Part shown: in pieces, positions 8,210 to 15,605 of the stretch
Position numbering within the stretch: the first letter of the stretch is position 1
How the letters are laid out: each line of letters opens with the position of its first letter
Source of the DNA: an uncultured Clostridia bacterium
GTDB taxonomy: Bacteria > Bacillota > Clostridia > Lachnospirales > Lachnospiraceae
Reading direction: 5' to 3'
Assembly: GCA_946620335.1 (NCBI GenBank)
Contig: CAMONF010000281.1
Location: 1-17,198, forward strand
DNA: 17,198 nucleotides
Program-made: the position numbers and the translations under genes
The notes under the pieces: generated by a model
Told to the model about the DNA's origin: nothing
What the model saw: only the letters and a program-made list of their open reading frames with translations
Databases searched by the model: none

Positions 8210-8863
8210 ATGCACACAGTGATCGTGGCAGGCGGACCCTGCTCTGCCGTATGGCTGAAAAGCTATCTTGACACCCACCCGTATGACCGGCTGATTGCCG
8301 CGGACAGGGGGCTCGACACCCTCCTGGAGGCGGGAATCACGCCGGATATTCTCCTGGGAGACTATGACAGCGTCTCTGACGAGGGGCGTGTGGGGGCCAT
8401 GAAGAGGAAAGGCATTCCGGTGGAGACCTATCCGGCGGAGAAGAATTTCACCGACGGGGAGGCGGCCCTCAGGGCGGCGATGGCCCTCGGCAGCACGCAG
8501 ATCACCCTTCTGGGGGCGACGGGCGGCCGTCTGGACCACTTTCTGGCCTCTCTGCAGGGTATGCTGATCCCCTTTGAGGCGGGGATCGACGTCAGCATGG
8601 CGGACGCGCAGAACGAGCTGCGGCTGATCAGGGGAAGCGCCGAATTGACGAGGGAGGAGTGCGGCGGAAGATACGTGTCGCTCCTGCCGCTTGCTGGCCC
8701 GGTCACAGGTCTGTCCATGCAGGGATTTAAGTATCCGCTGAAGGATTTTACACTGGAAATGGGGTCCTCGCGCTGCGTCAGCAATGAGCTGGCCGGGGAG
8801 CGCGGCGTGATTTCATTTTCCGGAGGAACCGCAGTTCTGGTCCTCTCCGGCGACCGGCCGTGA
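8210..8863 (+). CDS. thiN: Thiamine pyrophosphokinase
   Basis: It transfers pyrophosphate from ATP to thiamine, giving the cofactor thiamine diphosphate in one step. The 217-residue protein has the family signatures: AADRG (30-34), LGDYDS (49-54) with acidic metal ligands, KNFTDGEAAL (78-87, matching the KDxTD type motif), GATGGRLDH (102-110) and, near the C-terminus, a Ser-Asn-Glu motif in VSNELAGE, which marks the thiamine-binding C-terminal domain. A GGGAG site is placed about 9 nt before the ATG. Only 21 nt separate it from rsgA. In the usual Firmicutes order an rpe gene lies between them; here it does not. Confidence 0.94.
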   Translation: MHTVIVAGGPCSAVWLKSYLDTHPYDRLIAADRGLDTLLEAGITPDILLGDYDSVSDEGRVGAMKRKGIPVETYPAEKNFTDGEAALRAAMALGSTQITLLGATGGRLDHFLASLQGMLIPFEAGIDVSMADAQNELRLIRGSAELTREECGGRYVSLLPLAGPVTGLSMQGFKYPLKDFTLEMGSSRCVSNELAGERGVISFSGGTAVLVLSGDRP

Positions 8864-8892
8864 GATGACTGTTTCAAAAGAGGAGAGAAGAG

Positions 8893-9621
8893 ATGCCCAT
8901 TGGCGTGATCATCAATGTGTTGGCTGTGGTGGCCGGCGGCGTGCTGGGAAGTGTGGCCGGAAAATTCCTGTCCCAGGATTTCAAGGATAAACTCAATATG
9001 ATCTTCGGCGTGTGCGCCATGACCATGGGCATCAGCTCCATAGGGCTTATGGAGAACATGCCGGCGGTCATTTTTTCCGTCGTCTTTGGAACAGCCCTTG
9101 GGCTGGTCATCCATCTCGGCGATCTGATCAACAAGGGCGGCGCTGCCATGGAGCGCTTTATCAGCAGGTTCGTCCCCAATAAGAGCGGACTTTCGGAGGA
9201 GGCCTTCACCCAGGAGCTGGTGACCATCATCGTCCTCTTCTGCGCCAGCGGGACGGGCATCTACGGCACCATCGTCTCCGGCATGAGCGGGGACCAGAGC
9301 ATCCTCCTGTCCAAGTCCATCCTGGACCTGCCGACGGCCACGATTTTCGCCTGCTCTCTGGGGCTTGTGGTGTCGCTGATCGCGGTGCCCCAGTTCGTGA
9401 TTTTTATGATTCTCTTTCTGCTGGCGGGTGTCATTTATCCACTGACGACGCCGGCTATGATCAATGACTTCAAGGCCTGCGGCGGCGTTCTGCTCATCGC
9501 CACCGGCCTCAGAATGCTGAAGCTGAAGAACTGTCCGGTGGCGGATATGATTCCCGCCATGGTGCTGGTCATGCCGGTCAGCGCCTTCTGGGTATCCGTT
9601 ATTATGCCCCTCCTGTCCTGA
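8893..9621 (+). CDS. DUF554 family integral membrane protein
   Basis: The 242-residue protein is almost entirely hydrophobic, with about seven membrane helices (roughly 4-22, 35-50, 57-76, 108-130, 145-163, 167-190 and 215-240). It begins MPIGVIINVLAVVAGGVLGS and has glycine-rich helices and the ending MPLLS typical of the DUF554 (YdfK/YqgA-like) family, whose transport substrate, if any, is not established. The gene has a clear AGGAGAG ribosome site and starts 29 nt after thiN, so it may be the last gene of the housekeeping transcript. No terminator with a T-run was seen behind it. Confidence 0.85.
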   Translation: MPIGVIINVLAVVAGGVLGSVAGKFLSQDFKDKLNMIFGVCAMTMGISSIGLMENMPAVIFSVVFGTALGLVIHLGDLINKGGAAMERFISRFVPNKSGLSEEAFTQELVTIIVLFCASGTGIYGTIVSGMSGDQSILLSKSILDLPTATIFACSLGLVVSLIAVPQFVIFMILFLLAGVIYPLTTPAMINDFKACGGVLLIATGLRMLKLKNCPVADMIPAMVLVMPVSAFWVSVIMPLLS

Positions 9622-9743
9622 GACGGAGAGAAACGGCATGGTTTTTCCTGCAAGTTCCGGGATCTTCTCTCATGGAGGAGAGAGCCGCCTCAGATCATAC
9701 AGCATGAATGGACCGACAGGGACCGGGTCCGGAGAGGAGTAAA

Positions 9744-11264
9744 ATGAAGACCGTCTACAAGCCCTGCAATCCCTATCTCCCCCATTACGAGTACATTCCG
9801 GACGGCGAGCCCCATGTATTCGGCGACAGACTTTATATTTACGGCAGTCATGACCGCTTTGGCGGGAAGAAATTCTGTCTGAACGATTATGTCTGTTACT
9901 CTGCCCCGGTCACCGACCTGACGGACTGGCGTTACGAGGGCGTGATCTACAGGAAGACCCAGGACCCCAGAATGGCCAGCGGCAAGTATGAGCTGTGGGC
10001 TCCGGACGTGGTACGGGGCAAGGACGGGCGGTATTATCTGTACTATTGCCCCGATGACAGGATCCGCAGCATCGGCGTGGCCGTCTGTGATACCCCTGCC
10101 GGTCAGTACGAGTTCTGCGGGATCGTCCATGACAAGAATGGCCGTGCCATCGGCGAGCGGGAGGGCGACACCATCCAGTTCGACCCGGGCATCTTTATCG
10201 ACGACGACGGGACCATCTATCTCTACTCCGGCAACGGGCCCAGGACCGAACGGGCCATCGGCAAGGAGCCCAAGGCCTCTGTGGTCATGACCCTGGAAGA
10301 TGATATGGTCACCGTGAAGACGGAGCCCAGGCACCTCCTGCCCACCCTCGGCGAGAGCGAGGGGACGGGCTACGAAGGGCACGAGTTCTTCGAGGCCAGT
10401 TCCATCCGGAAAATAGGCGGCCGCTATTACATGGTCTATTCCTCCGTCAACCTCCACGAGCTCTGCTATGCGGTGAGCGACCGGCCGGACGGAGATTTCG
10501 CCTACGGCGGTGTGATCATCAGCAACTGCGACTCTTTCGTCGAGCCGCACTCCCTGGGCATCTCCCTGGGAACCAATGTCCTGTCCGACCAGCTGCGGCA
10601 GGCTGGTAAGGCTCCTTTCACAGCCGCGAAAAAGAACTGCTACGGCAACAACCACGGGGGCATCGAGCAGGCGAACGGGCAGTGGTACATTTTCTACCAC
10701 AGGCAGACCAACCGCACCATGTTCTCCCGCCAGGGCTGCGCCGAGCCGATCCGGATCCTGGAGGACGGCAACATTCCCCAGGTGGAAATGACTTCCCAGG
10801 GCCTCACAGGCGCCCCGCTGCCCGGCAAGGGGATTTACCCCGCCTCCATGGTAGCCAATCTTTATGGCAAGGCGGATCCGGTCATATCTGTCCCTGTCCT
10901 CATGTGGCATAACCACCCCTACCTGACCCAGGACGGACCGGACGTTGGGCCGGAGGACGCAGGCGAGAAGCCGAGGCAGTATATCGCCAATATGAAGGAT
11001 GAGTCCACGGCCATCTTCCGTTACTTTGACTTCGCCGACACGAGGCGCGTCGGCGTCAAGGTCCGGGGACGCGCCAAGGGCGCCCTCCTGATCGGCACCG
11101 AAAAGGGTATGGTCTGCGAGATTGAAGTGTCCAATATGAACCACTGGACGGTCCTCGAGGCACCCACCGACCTGCCGGACGGCGTTCATGAGCTCCATAT
11201 CCGCTTCATCGGCCGGGGACATGTGGATCTTATGTCCTTCGCCATCGGCCGTGGACGCAGGTAA
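9744..11264 (+). CDS. Glycoside hydrolase family 43-like protein (cytoplasmic)
   Basis: It is a probable five-bladed beta-propeller glycosidase of GH43, a family that removes arabinose or xylose from plant polysaccharides and oligosaccharides. The 506-residue protein has NPYLPHYEYIPDGEPHVFGDRLYIYGSHD-like opening residues (9-37), with D20 the likely base; DPGIFIDDDG with D147 the likely pKa-tuning Asp; and FFEASS with E217 the likely acid. WAPDV (85-89) is also a family motif. Residues from about 420 form a beta-rich tail with the GVHELHIRF pattern of CBM6-like modules. There is no signal peptide, so it should act on imported oligosaccharides. ATG 9744 was chosen for the GGAGAGGAG site just upstream; an in-frame ATG at 9708 has no good site. 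No transporter or regulator lies beside it. Confidence 0.85.
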   Translation: MKTVYKPCNPYLPHYEYIPDGEPHVFGDRLYIYGSHDRFGGKKFCLNDYVCYSAPVTDLTDWRYEGVIYRKTQDPRMASGKYELWAPDVVRGKDGRYYLYYCPDDRIRSIGVAVCDTPAGQYEFCGIVHDKNGRAIGEREGDTIQFDPGIFIDDDGTIYLYSGNGPRTERAIGKEPKASVVMTLEDDMVTVKTEPRHLLPTLGESEGTGYEGHEFFEASSIRKIGGRYYMVYSSVNLHELCYAVSDRPDGDFAYGGVIISNCDSFVEPHSLGISLGTNVLSDQLRQAGKAPFTAAKKNCYGNNHGGIEQANGQWYIFYHRQTNRTMFSRQGCAEPIRILEDGNIPQVEMTSQGLTGAPLPGKGIYPASMVANLYGKADPVISVPVLMWHNHPYLTQDGPDVGPEDAGEKPRQYIANMKDESTAIFRYFDFADTRRVGVKVRGRAKGALLIGTEKGMVCEIEVSNMNHWTVLEAPTDLPDGVHELHIRFIGRGHVDLMSFAIGRGRR

Positions 11265-11277
11265 AGGGAAGAGTTAT

Positions 11278-11356
11278 ATTGGGAATCAGGGACGGTTCCT
11301 TTTCCCACTTTTCGTTTTACGAAAAGTGGGAAAAGGAACCGTCCCTGATTCCCAAT
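11278..11356. repeat. Perfect 37-bp-arm palindrome, REP/MITE-like, possible terminator
   Basis: Arms at 11278-11314 and 11320-11356 are exact reverse complements over 37 bp around the 5-nt loop TTTTA; each pair was checked base by base. The outer part of each arm reads GGGAATCAGGGACGGTTCC. It lies 13 nt after the GH43 stop, and five T follow the right arm (11356-11360), so on the + strand it could also end transcription. Such long perfect hairpins resemble REP or MITE-type repeats scattered in Firmicutes genomes; copy number cannot be seen in this window, where only one copy is present. Confidence 0.85.
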
Positions 11357-11377
11357 TTTTGCAATCCATGTTCTTAG

Positions 11378-11410
11378 TTGCCTCCGGGACTGCAAAGATG
11401 GTACTATAAT
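11378..11410 (+). promoter_or_regulatory. Promoter-like region before the hydroxy-acid oxidase-like gene
   Basis: A perfect TATAAT lies at 11405-11410, about 45 nt before the chosen ATG. No ideal -35 is present: TTGCCT (11378-11383) is 21 nt from TATAAT, or 18 nt from an overlapping TACTAT (11402-11407). The 7-bp direct repeat ATGGTAC (11398-11404 and 11411-11417) brackets the -10 and could be an operator. The gene follows a strong hairpin, so a promoter here is expected. Confidence 0.5.
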
Positions 11411-11453
11411 ATGGTACAGTAGTTTTAATCAAACAGACATGGAGGATATGTGC

Positions 11454-12326
11454 ATGGCTGAGCAGGGAAATTCAAACAATATCACAAGACAATACCTCGA
11501 CTCACTTCTGATTGAGACCAGATACATGAATTCCGTCAATCCGACCACTTCCTTCACCCTCTACGGTGAGACCTTCGCCTCGCCGATTATGACGGCGGCC
11601 CTGTCCCACATCGGCCCGGACATGTCCGAGGCTCTGGCAAAAGGCGCCAAAGATGCCGGCTGCGTATGCTGGTACGGGATGGCGGAGGAGTCCGAGATCG
11701 AGCGGATGCACGCAACCGGCGCCCGCATGATCGAGATCATCAAGCCCTATAAAGACCGGAATCTGATCATGGAGAAGATCCGTCACGCCGAGAAGCTGGG
11801 CCTCATGGCAGTCGGCATCGATATCGACCACCCTTATGCCAACGACGGTTCCCCGGATATCATCGAGGGTTTTGAAATGAAAGCCCTGACCACAGAGGAG
11901 CTTGGCTCCATCATAAGCCGGACCTCGCTGCCTCTAATCATTAAGGGTGTCCTCAGCCGTTACGATGCGGAGGAAGTGCTGAAGGCAGGCGCCGGCGGTA
12001 TGGTGCTTTCCCACCATAACAACCGGATCGAATATGCGCTGCCGCCTCTGAAGCTTCTTCCGGAGATCGCCGCCATCACGCCGAAGGATGTGCCGATCTT
12101 CGTGGACTGCATGATCCAGACCGGTATGGATGCCTTCAAGGCCATCTCCCTCGGCGCCAAGGGCGTCTGCATCGGACGGCCGCTGATCGGCGCCATCAAG
12201 AAGGACCCGGAGAAGGGTGTCCGGGACTACCTGGCCGGCGCCAGAGACGAGCTCGCCAAAGCCATGGCTTACACCGGAGCCGCTGACCTGGACCACATGG
12301 ATCCCTCTGTGATTCATACGCTGTGA
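11454..12326 (+). CDS. FMN-dependent alpha-hydroxy-acid oxidase/dehydrogenase-like protein
   Basis: This 290-residue protein has the TIM-barrel pattern of the FMN-dependent alpha-hydroxy-acid oxidase family. LIIKGVL carries K164, SHHNNR (186-191) holds the family His and Arg (H188, R191), and the phosphate-binding end reads FVDCMIQTGMDAFKA...GRP with D219. Compared with typical members it lacks most of the N-terminal ~60 residues, the usual SNHGGR is SHHNNR, and the usual DGGxR is DCMIQ. FMN binding is likely, but the substrate cannot be named. ATG 11454 was chosen because GGAGG sits 8 nt upstream; the ATG at 11439 lies before that site and has none of its own. A relative such as type 2 isopentenyl-diphosphate isomerase is less likely. 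Confidence 0.75.
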   Translation: MAEQGNSNNITRQYLDSLLIETRYMNSVNPTTSFTLYGETFASPIMTAALSHIGPDMSEALAKGAKDAGCVCWYGMAEESEIERMHATGARMIEIIKPYKDRNLIMEKIRHAEKLGLMAVGIDIDHPYANDGSPDIIEGFEMKALTTEELGSIISRTSLPLIIKGVLSRYDAEEVLKAGAGGMVLSHHNNRIEYALPPLKLLPEIAAITPKDVPIFVDCMIQTGMDAFKAISLGAKGVCIGRPLIGAIKKDPEKGVRDYLAGARDELAKAMAYTGAADLDHMDPSVIHTL

Positions 12327-12470
12327 GAGGGAAGAAGACTGCCCGGATGTAAATGCCCTGCAGGGAAAGCCGCCGGGCGAGATTGCCGCCCTTTTGCTGC
12401 AGCTGACTACAGCTCCGAGGGCAACCAGGCCAGAAAGGCCTGCGCCAAGTTCGACAAGGAGAACCCGCAT
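12327..12470 (+). other. Hairpin-rich spacer with weak terminator
   Basis: This 144-nt spacer holds several short inverted repeats: CCCTGCAGGG (12356-12365), GGGCG/CGCCC (12375-12379 with 12387-12391) followed by TTTT, AGCTG/CAGCT (12401-12405 with 12410-12414) and CAGGCC/GGCCTG (12426-12431 with 12437-12442). The second could be a weak terminator. No good promoter was seen. The frame stays open across the whole spacer between the TGA at 12324 and the ATG at 12471, but no start codon with a ribosome site lies within it. Confidence 0.4.
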
Positions 12471-12968
12471 ATGCCTGAGAACGATGAACTGCACATTTCC
12501 TTTCGAAGGAACCAGAATACCCTGACCGTGATCGGGCGGGGAGTCATAGCCTTCGGTGCCTGGAGTGTGCTGAAGACCCTTGCGACCACGGTCTTCAGAC
12601 CGGAAACGCTCCGCGAACTCTCCGAACAAGGCGTGATGTATATTGTCATATTCTGGATCATGGAGGGGCTTCTCGTCGGCACGGACCTGGGGCTCCGGGT
12701 CTACGTGGGGCGGTCAGCCATCTCCGAAGGAAGGTACGGAAAGAGACGAAAAGGGTATGTCGCCCTTGCCTTTCTGATGGCGCTGGGTTCTCTGGGGCTG
12801 GTTGCCCTGGGGCTCTGGCTGTTCGGCCAAATAGACGCGGAAAGCTACGTGAATCTGGCGGTATCCTTGCTTGTGGAGCTGACCTCCTGCATCATGCTCA
12901 TAGAGCTGGGCGTGTCGGCCCTCAAGGTGCGGCGAATCGGCAGAAAAATCGGGAAAGGAGGGGCATGA
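12471..12968 (+). CDS. Unknown four-helix membrane protein
   Basis: The function is not recognised. The 165-residue protein has a polar N-terminus (about 1-16), four predicted membrane helices (about 17-37, 55-76, 94-118 and 125-151) and a short basic tail (KVRRIGRKIGKGGA) likely to face the cytoplasm. A basic loop (RYGKRRKG, 88-95) separates helices 2 and 3. No catalytic motif is visible. The ATG has an AAGGAG site 9 nt upstream. Its stop lies 1 nt before the start of the DUF6765-like gene, and the ribosome site of that gene lies inside its last codons, so the two are probably coupled. Confidence 0.75.
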   Translation: MPENDELHISFRRNQNTLTVIGRGVIAFGAWSVLKTLATTVFRPETLRELSEQGVMYIVIFWIMEGLLVGTDLGLRVYVGRSAISEGRYGKRRKGYVALAFLMALGSLGLVALGLWLFGQIDAESYVNLAVSLLVELTSCIMLIELGVSALKVRRIGRKIGKGGA

Positions 12969-12969
12969 G

Positions 12970-14124
12970 ATGCAGGAAGACTTTCACTATTATGCCACTT
13001 ACTGCGCGGCTTTTCTCGCCGGCTACAGCCACGAGGAGTGCCTTGCCATCTGCTACAGCGCCCAGTTCACTGACCTGTGCTCCGCAACCCTGCTCGGGAA
13101 GCTTAAGGCGCCGCTTTCTGCCGCGACGACTCAGCTCTCCATGGAGATGGCGGACGCGAGGACGGACCTCATCGGACTCCAGAATATTACCCGAATATGG
13201 GCTTCCTTTCACTTTCTGCCCTACGACCTCTATGCGGAGAAGAAGAGAGTATCCCGCCGTTACCGGCAGAAATACCGGCTGATCTGCGGGCCGAACGGCA
13301 GTCTGGTCCGTGACACGGTCGAGCTTGCGAAGGGCGGCAGCCTGCAGGCTGTGGGCCTCGCCATGCACGTGCTGGCAGATACCTGGGCCCACGCCAATTT
13401 CGCGGGGACGCCGTCCCTGGTGATCAACAACACCAATTACCACTTCTATGAACTGCTCCCGGACGGGTCTGAGAGGCCGGTCCGGTTCCGGAACGATCCC
13501 TCCAGCCCGGATGACCTGGACCAGGGGCTTTTCACCAACAGCCTCTATCAGATGAGTGAAAATTCAGTCATGAATCTAGGACACGGAAGGGCTGGCCATC
13601 TCCCGGACTACAGCTTCATCCGGTACAAATACCTGCCTGCCTGGGGCGGCTATCGGGAGCTCTTAAAGGATAATCCCTCTGACTACCTGCACGCTTTCTG
13701 CCAGATGATCGAGGCCATGAAGTATCTCCGGGGAGAGCGGGCTTCATTTACCACTGGAAAGTACGACTGGGAGGCCATAGACGGCCTCCGGGAAAAAATC
13801 ACGGCAATCCTCACCCGGCGCCAGCTGAATGCCTGCGATGACTGGAGAGCCCTGGGGGAGGAGCTTTCGGGGCAGGCAATCGAGGATTTTTCGGTGGAAA
13901 AATATCAACGGGAGTACCTTGAGGCCGAAGAGCAGGAGAAGGACGCTACCTTCCTCGGCAGATTTTTTCTGGCGGCCCTGGCCCAGAAGAGCATGGTGAC
14001 GAACAAAATCTTCAAGTCGGGGAACCTTCTGGCCGGTTACTCCGTGGATTACAAGGGACGGGGCTTCCGCGGGATCAAGGATTTCCGGAAGCTGGTGGAG
14101 CAAGTGAGAGGAGGAGGGCGATGA
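12970..14124 (+). CDS. DUF6765-like protein with possible metal site
   Basis: The 384-residue protein opens MQEDFHYYATYCAAFLAGYSHEE, which I recognise as the pattern of DUF6765 proteins; the biochemical role of that family is not established to my knowledge. Likely ligands are H6, D35 (AQFTDLC), H81 and the cluster AMHVLADTWAHANFAG with H133, D137 and H141. The His-x3-Asp-x3-His spacing in a helix resembles zinc-dependent phospholipase C and S1/P1 nuclease folds; this is inference. No signal peptide or membrane helix is apparent, so it is probably cytoplasmic or attached to partner membrane proteins. The C-terminal half is charged and helical with a basic end. GGAGG lies just before the ATG, and its stop overlaps the next gene by ATGA. 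Confidence 0.75.
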   Translation: MQEDFHYYATYCAAFLAGYSHEECLAICYSAQFTDLCSATLLGKLKAPLSAATTQLSMEMADARTDLIGLQNITRIWASFHFLPYDLYAEKKRVSRRYRQKYRLICGPNGSLVRDTVELAKGGSLQAVGLAMHVLADTWAHANFAGTPSLVINNTNYHFYELLPDGSERPVRFRNDPSSPDDLDQGLFTNSLYQMSENSVMNLGHGRAGHLPDYSFIRYKYLPAWGGYRELLKDNPSDYLHAFCQMIEAMKYLRGERASFTTGKYDWEAIDGLREKITAILTRRQLNACDDWRALGEELSGQAIEDFSVEKYQREYLEAEEQEKDATFLGRFFLAALAQKSMVTNKIFKSGNLLAGYSVDYKGRGFRGIKDFRKLVEQVRGGGR

Positions 14125-14681
14125 CATTTCTGCAAAGAGTCCGATCTGTGCTGAGAGGCTTGATGCTGCTGATCGGCTTTGTTATCATGATTGTGTTTCC
14201 GGAGTCCGGGTACAGAACCATCGGAGGCATTCTTAGCATAGTCCTGCTCCTTGAGGGAGTCCGGTCCCTCGGGTTTTATTTCTCCATGGCCCGCAACATG
14301 GTCGGCGGTAAGATCTTCCTCTTCCGGGGAATCATAGCGCTTGATTTTGGCATGTTCGCATTTTCCCTGCAGGAGATTCCGTCAATCTATATTCTGATCT
14401 ATCTGTTGGTCGTACATCTTTTCTCCGGCGTCGTGGATGTGCTGCGCGCCCTGGAGGCCAGGCGGATGGGTAGCCGGTGGCGCCTCAATATGGCGTACGG
14501 AGCCGGCAACATATACCTGGCTCTGGTCTGCTGCACCTGCTTTCGTGACCCGACTCTTTTGGCTTATGTCTACGCGGCCGGCCTTTTTTACTCGGCCTGC
14601 ATTCGTTTTGCCCAGGCCTTCCGGAAGACGGCCATCGTCTATATTCCCCTGGAATCCGACTTCAGCGCCGGGAGGGGATGA
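14121..14681 (+). CDS. DUF308/HdeD-like membrane protein
   Basis: The 186-residue protein has about six membrane helices (roughly 11-27, 33-56, 66-82, 88-106, 124-141 and 145-165) in the repeated two-helix hairpin arrangement of the DUF308/HdeD family. Short Arg-containing loops follow the helices (VRSLGF, RALEARRMGSRWR). HdeD itself is linked to acid resistance in enterobacteria; that role cannot be carried over here. GAGGAGGGCG lies directly before the ATG, which overlaps the stop of the DUF6765-like gene (ATGA), a sign of coupled translation. The last ~15 residues are polar (PLESDFSAGRG). Confidence 0.75.
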   Translation: MTFLQRVRSVLRGLMLLIGFVIMIVFPESGYRTIGGILSIVLLLEGVRSLGFYFSMARNMVGGKIFLFRGIIALDFGMFAFSLQEIPSIYILIYLLVVHLFSGVVDVLRALEARRMGSRWRLNMAYGAGNIYLALVCCTCFRDPTLLAYVYAAGLFYSACIRFAQAFRKTAIVYIPLESDFSAGRG

Positions 14682-14711
14682 CACCGAACTTGGAAATGGA
14701 GGTATTGCCAA

Positions 14712-15602
14712 ATGACTGATCCTGCAGTGATGGAAAAACCTGTGCGCCGGAAAATCAGGCATTTTTTCCTGATCGTTCTTTTCCTTGCCCTGCTCATGAC
14801 CCTCTTTGGCCAGATACTGGGCGACGTGCTCCTCTCTGTCGTCGTGATGGCGGTCGGCGGGGTATCTGACGACATTATGTTTCTTTTTATGTACCTCTCC
14901 TTTATCGGAATTGATGCCCTGGTGCTTTTGTACTGCTTCCTCTTCGAGAAGGATGTCTTCCGGAGCTTTCTGCCGGCCAAGGCCGGCGGCGGGCGCGGAA
15001 ATACCGGCAGGCATTTTGCCCTGGGCCTTTTGCTCGGCTGCGCGATGAATGGATTGTGCATCCTGCTCGCCTGGCTGCACGGGGACCTTTCTTTCTCAGT
15101 AGGGCGTTTTCGGGTGTTTTATCTGGCTGCGGGGCTTTTGTGCGTCTGCGTCCAGTCCGGGGCGGAGGAACTCGTCGCCCGCGGCTATATCATGGGCGCG
15201 TCCAGGGAGCGGTATCCGGTCTGGTTCGCCATCCTGCTGAATACGCTCTTTTTCACCGCGCTCCACCTGGGAAATCCGGGCATCACGGTGGTGGCCCTGA
15301 CGGAAATAGCAGCCATCGGCCTGGCTCTGAGCCTGATCATCTACTGCTTTGACAGTATGTGGATGGCCATCGCCATCCATACCGCCTGGAATTACACTCA
15401 GAGCCTCCTCTGCGGACTCCCCAATTCCGGCATCGTCTCCCAGGGCTCCTTCCTTCATCTGGAGTCGGCCAGGACCAGTTTCCTCTACGACGCCGCCTTT
15501 GGCGTGGAGGGGACCATTCCTTCCGTCCTCGTGTCCGCTGTTCTCATTGCGGGGACTGTGTTCATTTTCAGGAGACAGCGGGTCGTGAACGTTGAAAAAT
15601 GA
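14712..15602 (+). CDS. CPBP family intramembrane metalloprotease (CAAX protease-like)
   Basis: The 296-residue protein has about eight membrane helices and the three CPBP/ABI motifs: AEELVARG with E152, E153 and R157; FFTALHLGN with H185; and IAIHTAWNY with H223. These residues bind the metal and form the active site inside the membrane. Bacterial members have been linked to bacteriocin self-immunity, membrane-protein processing and surface maturation; the substrate here is unknown. GGAGG lies 9 nt before the ATG, 30 nt after the DUF308-like gene, so it looks like the last gene of the four-gene cassette. A strong terminator starts 20 nt after its stop. Confidence 0.88.
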   Translation: MTDPAVMEKPVRRKIRHFFLIVLFLALLMTLFGQILGDVLLSVVVMAVGGVSDDIMFLFMYLSFIGIDALVLLYCFLFEKDVFRSFLPAKAGGGRGNTGRHFALGLLLGCAMNGLCILLAWLHGDLSFSVGRFRVFYLAAGLLCVCVQSGAEELVARGYIMGASRERYPVWFAILLNTLFFTALHLGNPGITVVALTEIAAIGLALSLIIYCFDSMWMAIAIHTAWNYTQSLLCGLPNSGIVSQGSFLHLESARTSFLYDAAFGVEGTIPSVLVSAVLIAGTVFIFRRQRVVNVEK

Positions 15603-15605
15603 AGA

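Noticed and set aside
9622..9743. Terminator or promoter between the DUF554 and GH43 genes
   Set aside because: A short TCTCTC/GAGAGA hairpin is present without a T-run, and no convincing -35/-10 pair was found.
9690..11222. Long open frame on the - strand opposite the GH43 gene
   Set aside because: It is the antisense shadow of a GC-rich coding region; the + strand carries the GH43 motifs, and the - strand product shows no recognisable domain or ribosome site.
11188..11409. Small + strand frame running through the palindrome
   Set aside because: It overlaps the GH43 end, translates both arms of the hairpin and has no ribosome site; the open frame is a by-product of the repeat.
12324..12470. 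Stop-codon readthrough joining the oxidase-like protein to the membrane protein
   Set aside because: The frame is open after the TGA, but the membrane gene has its own AAGGAG site and ATG, and no recoding signal is recognised. Chance openness over 48 codons is common at this GC content.
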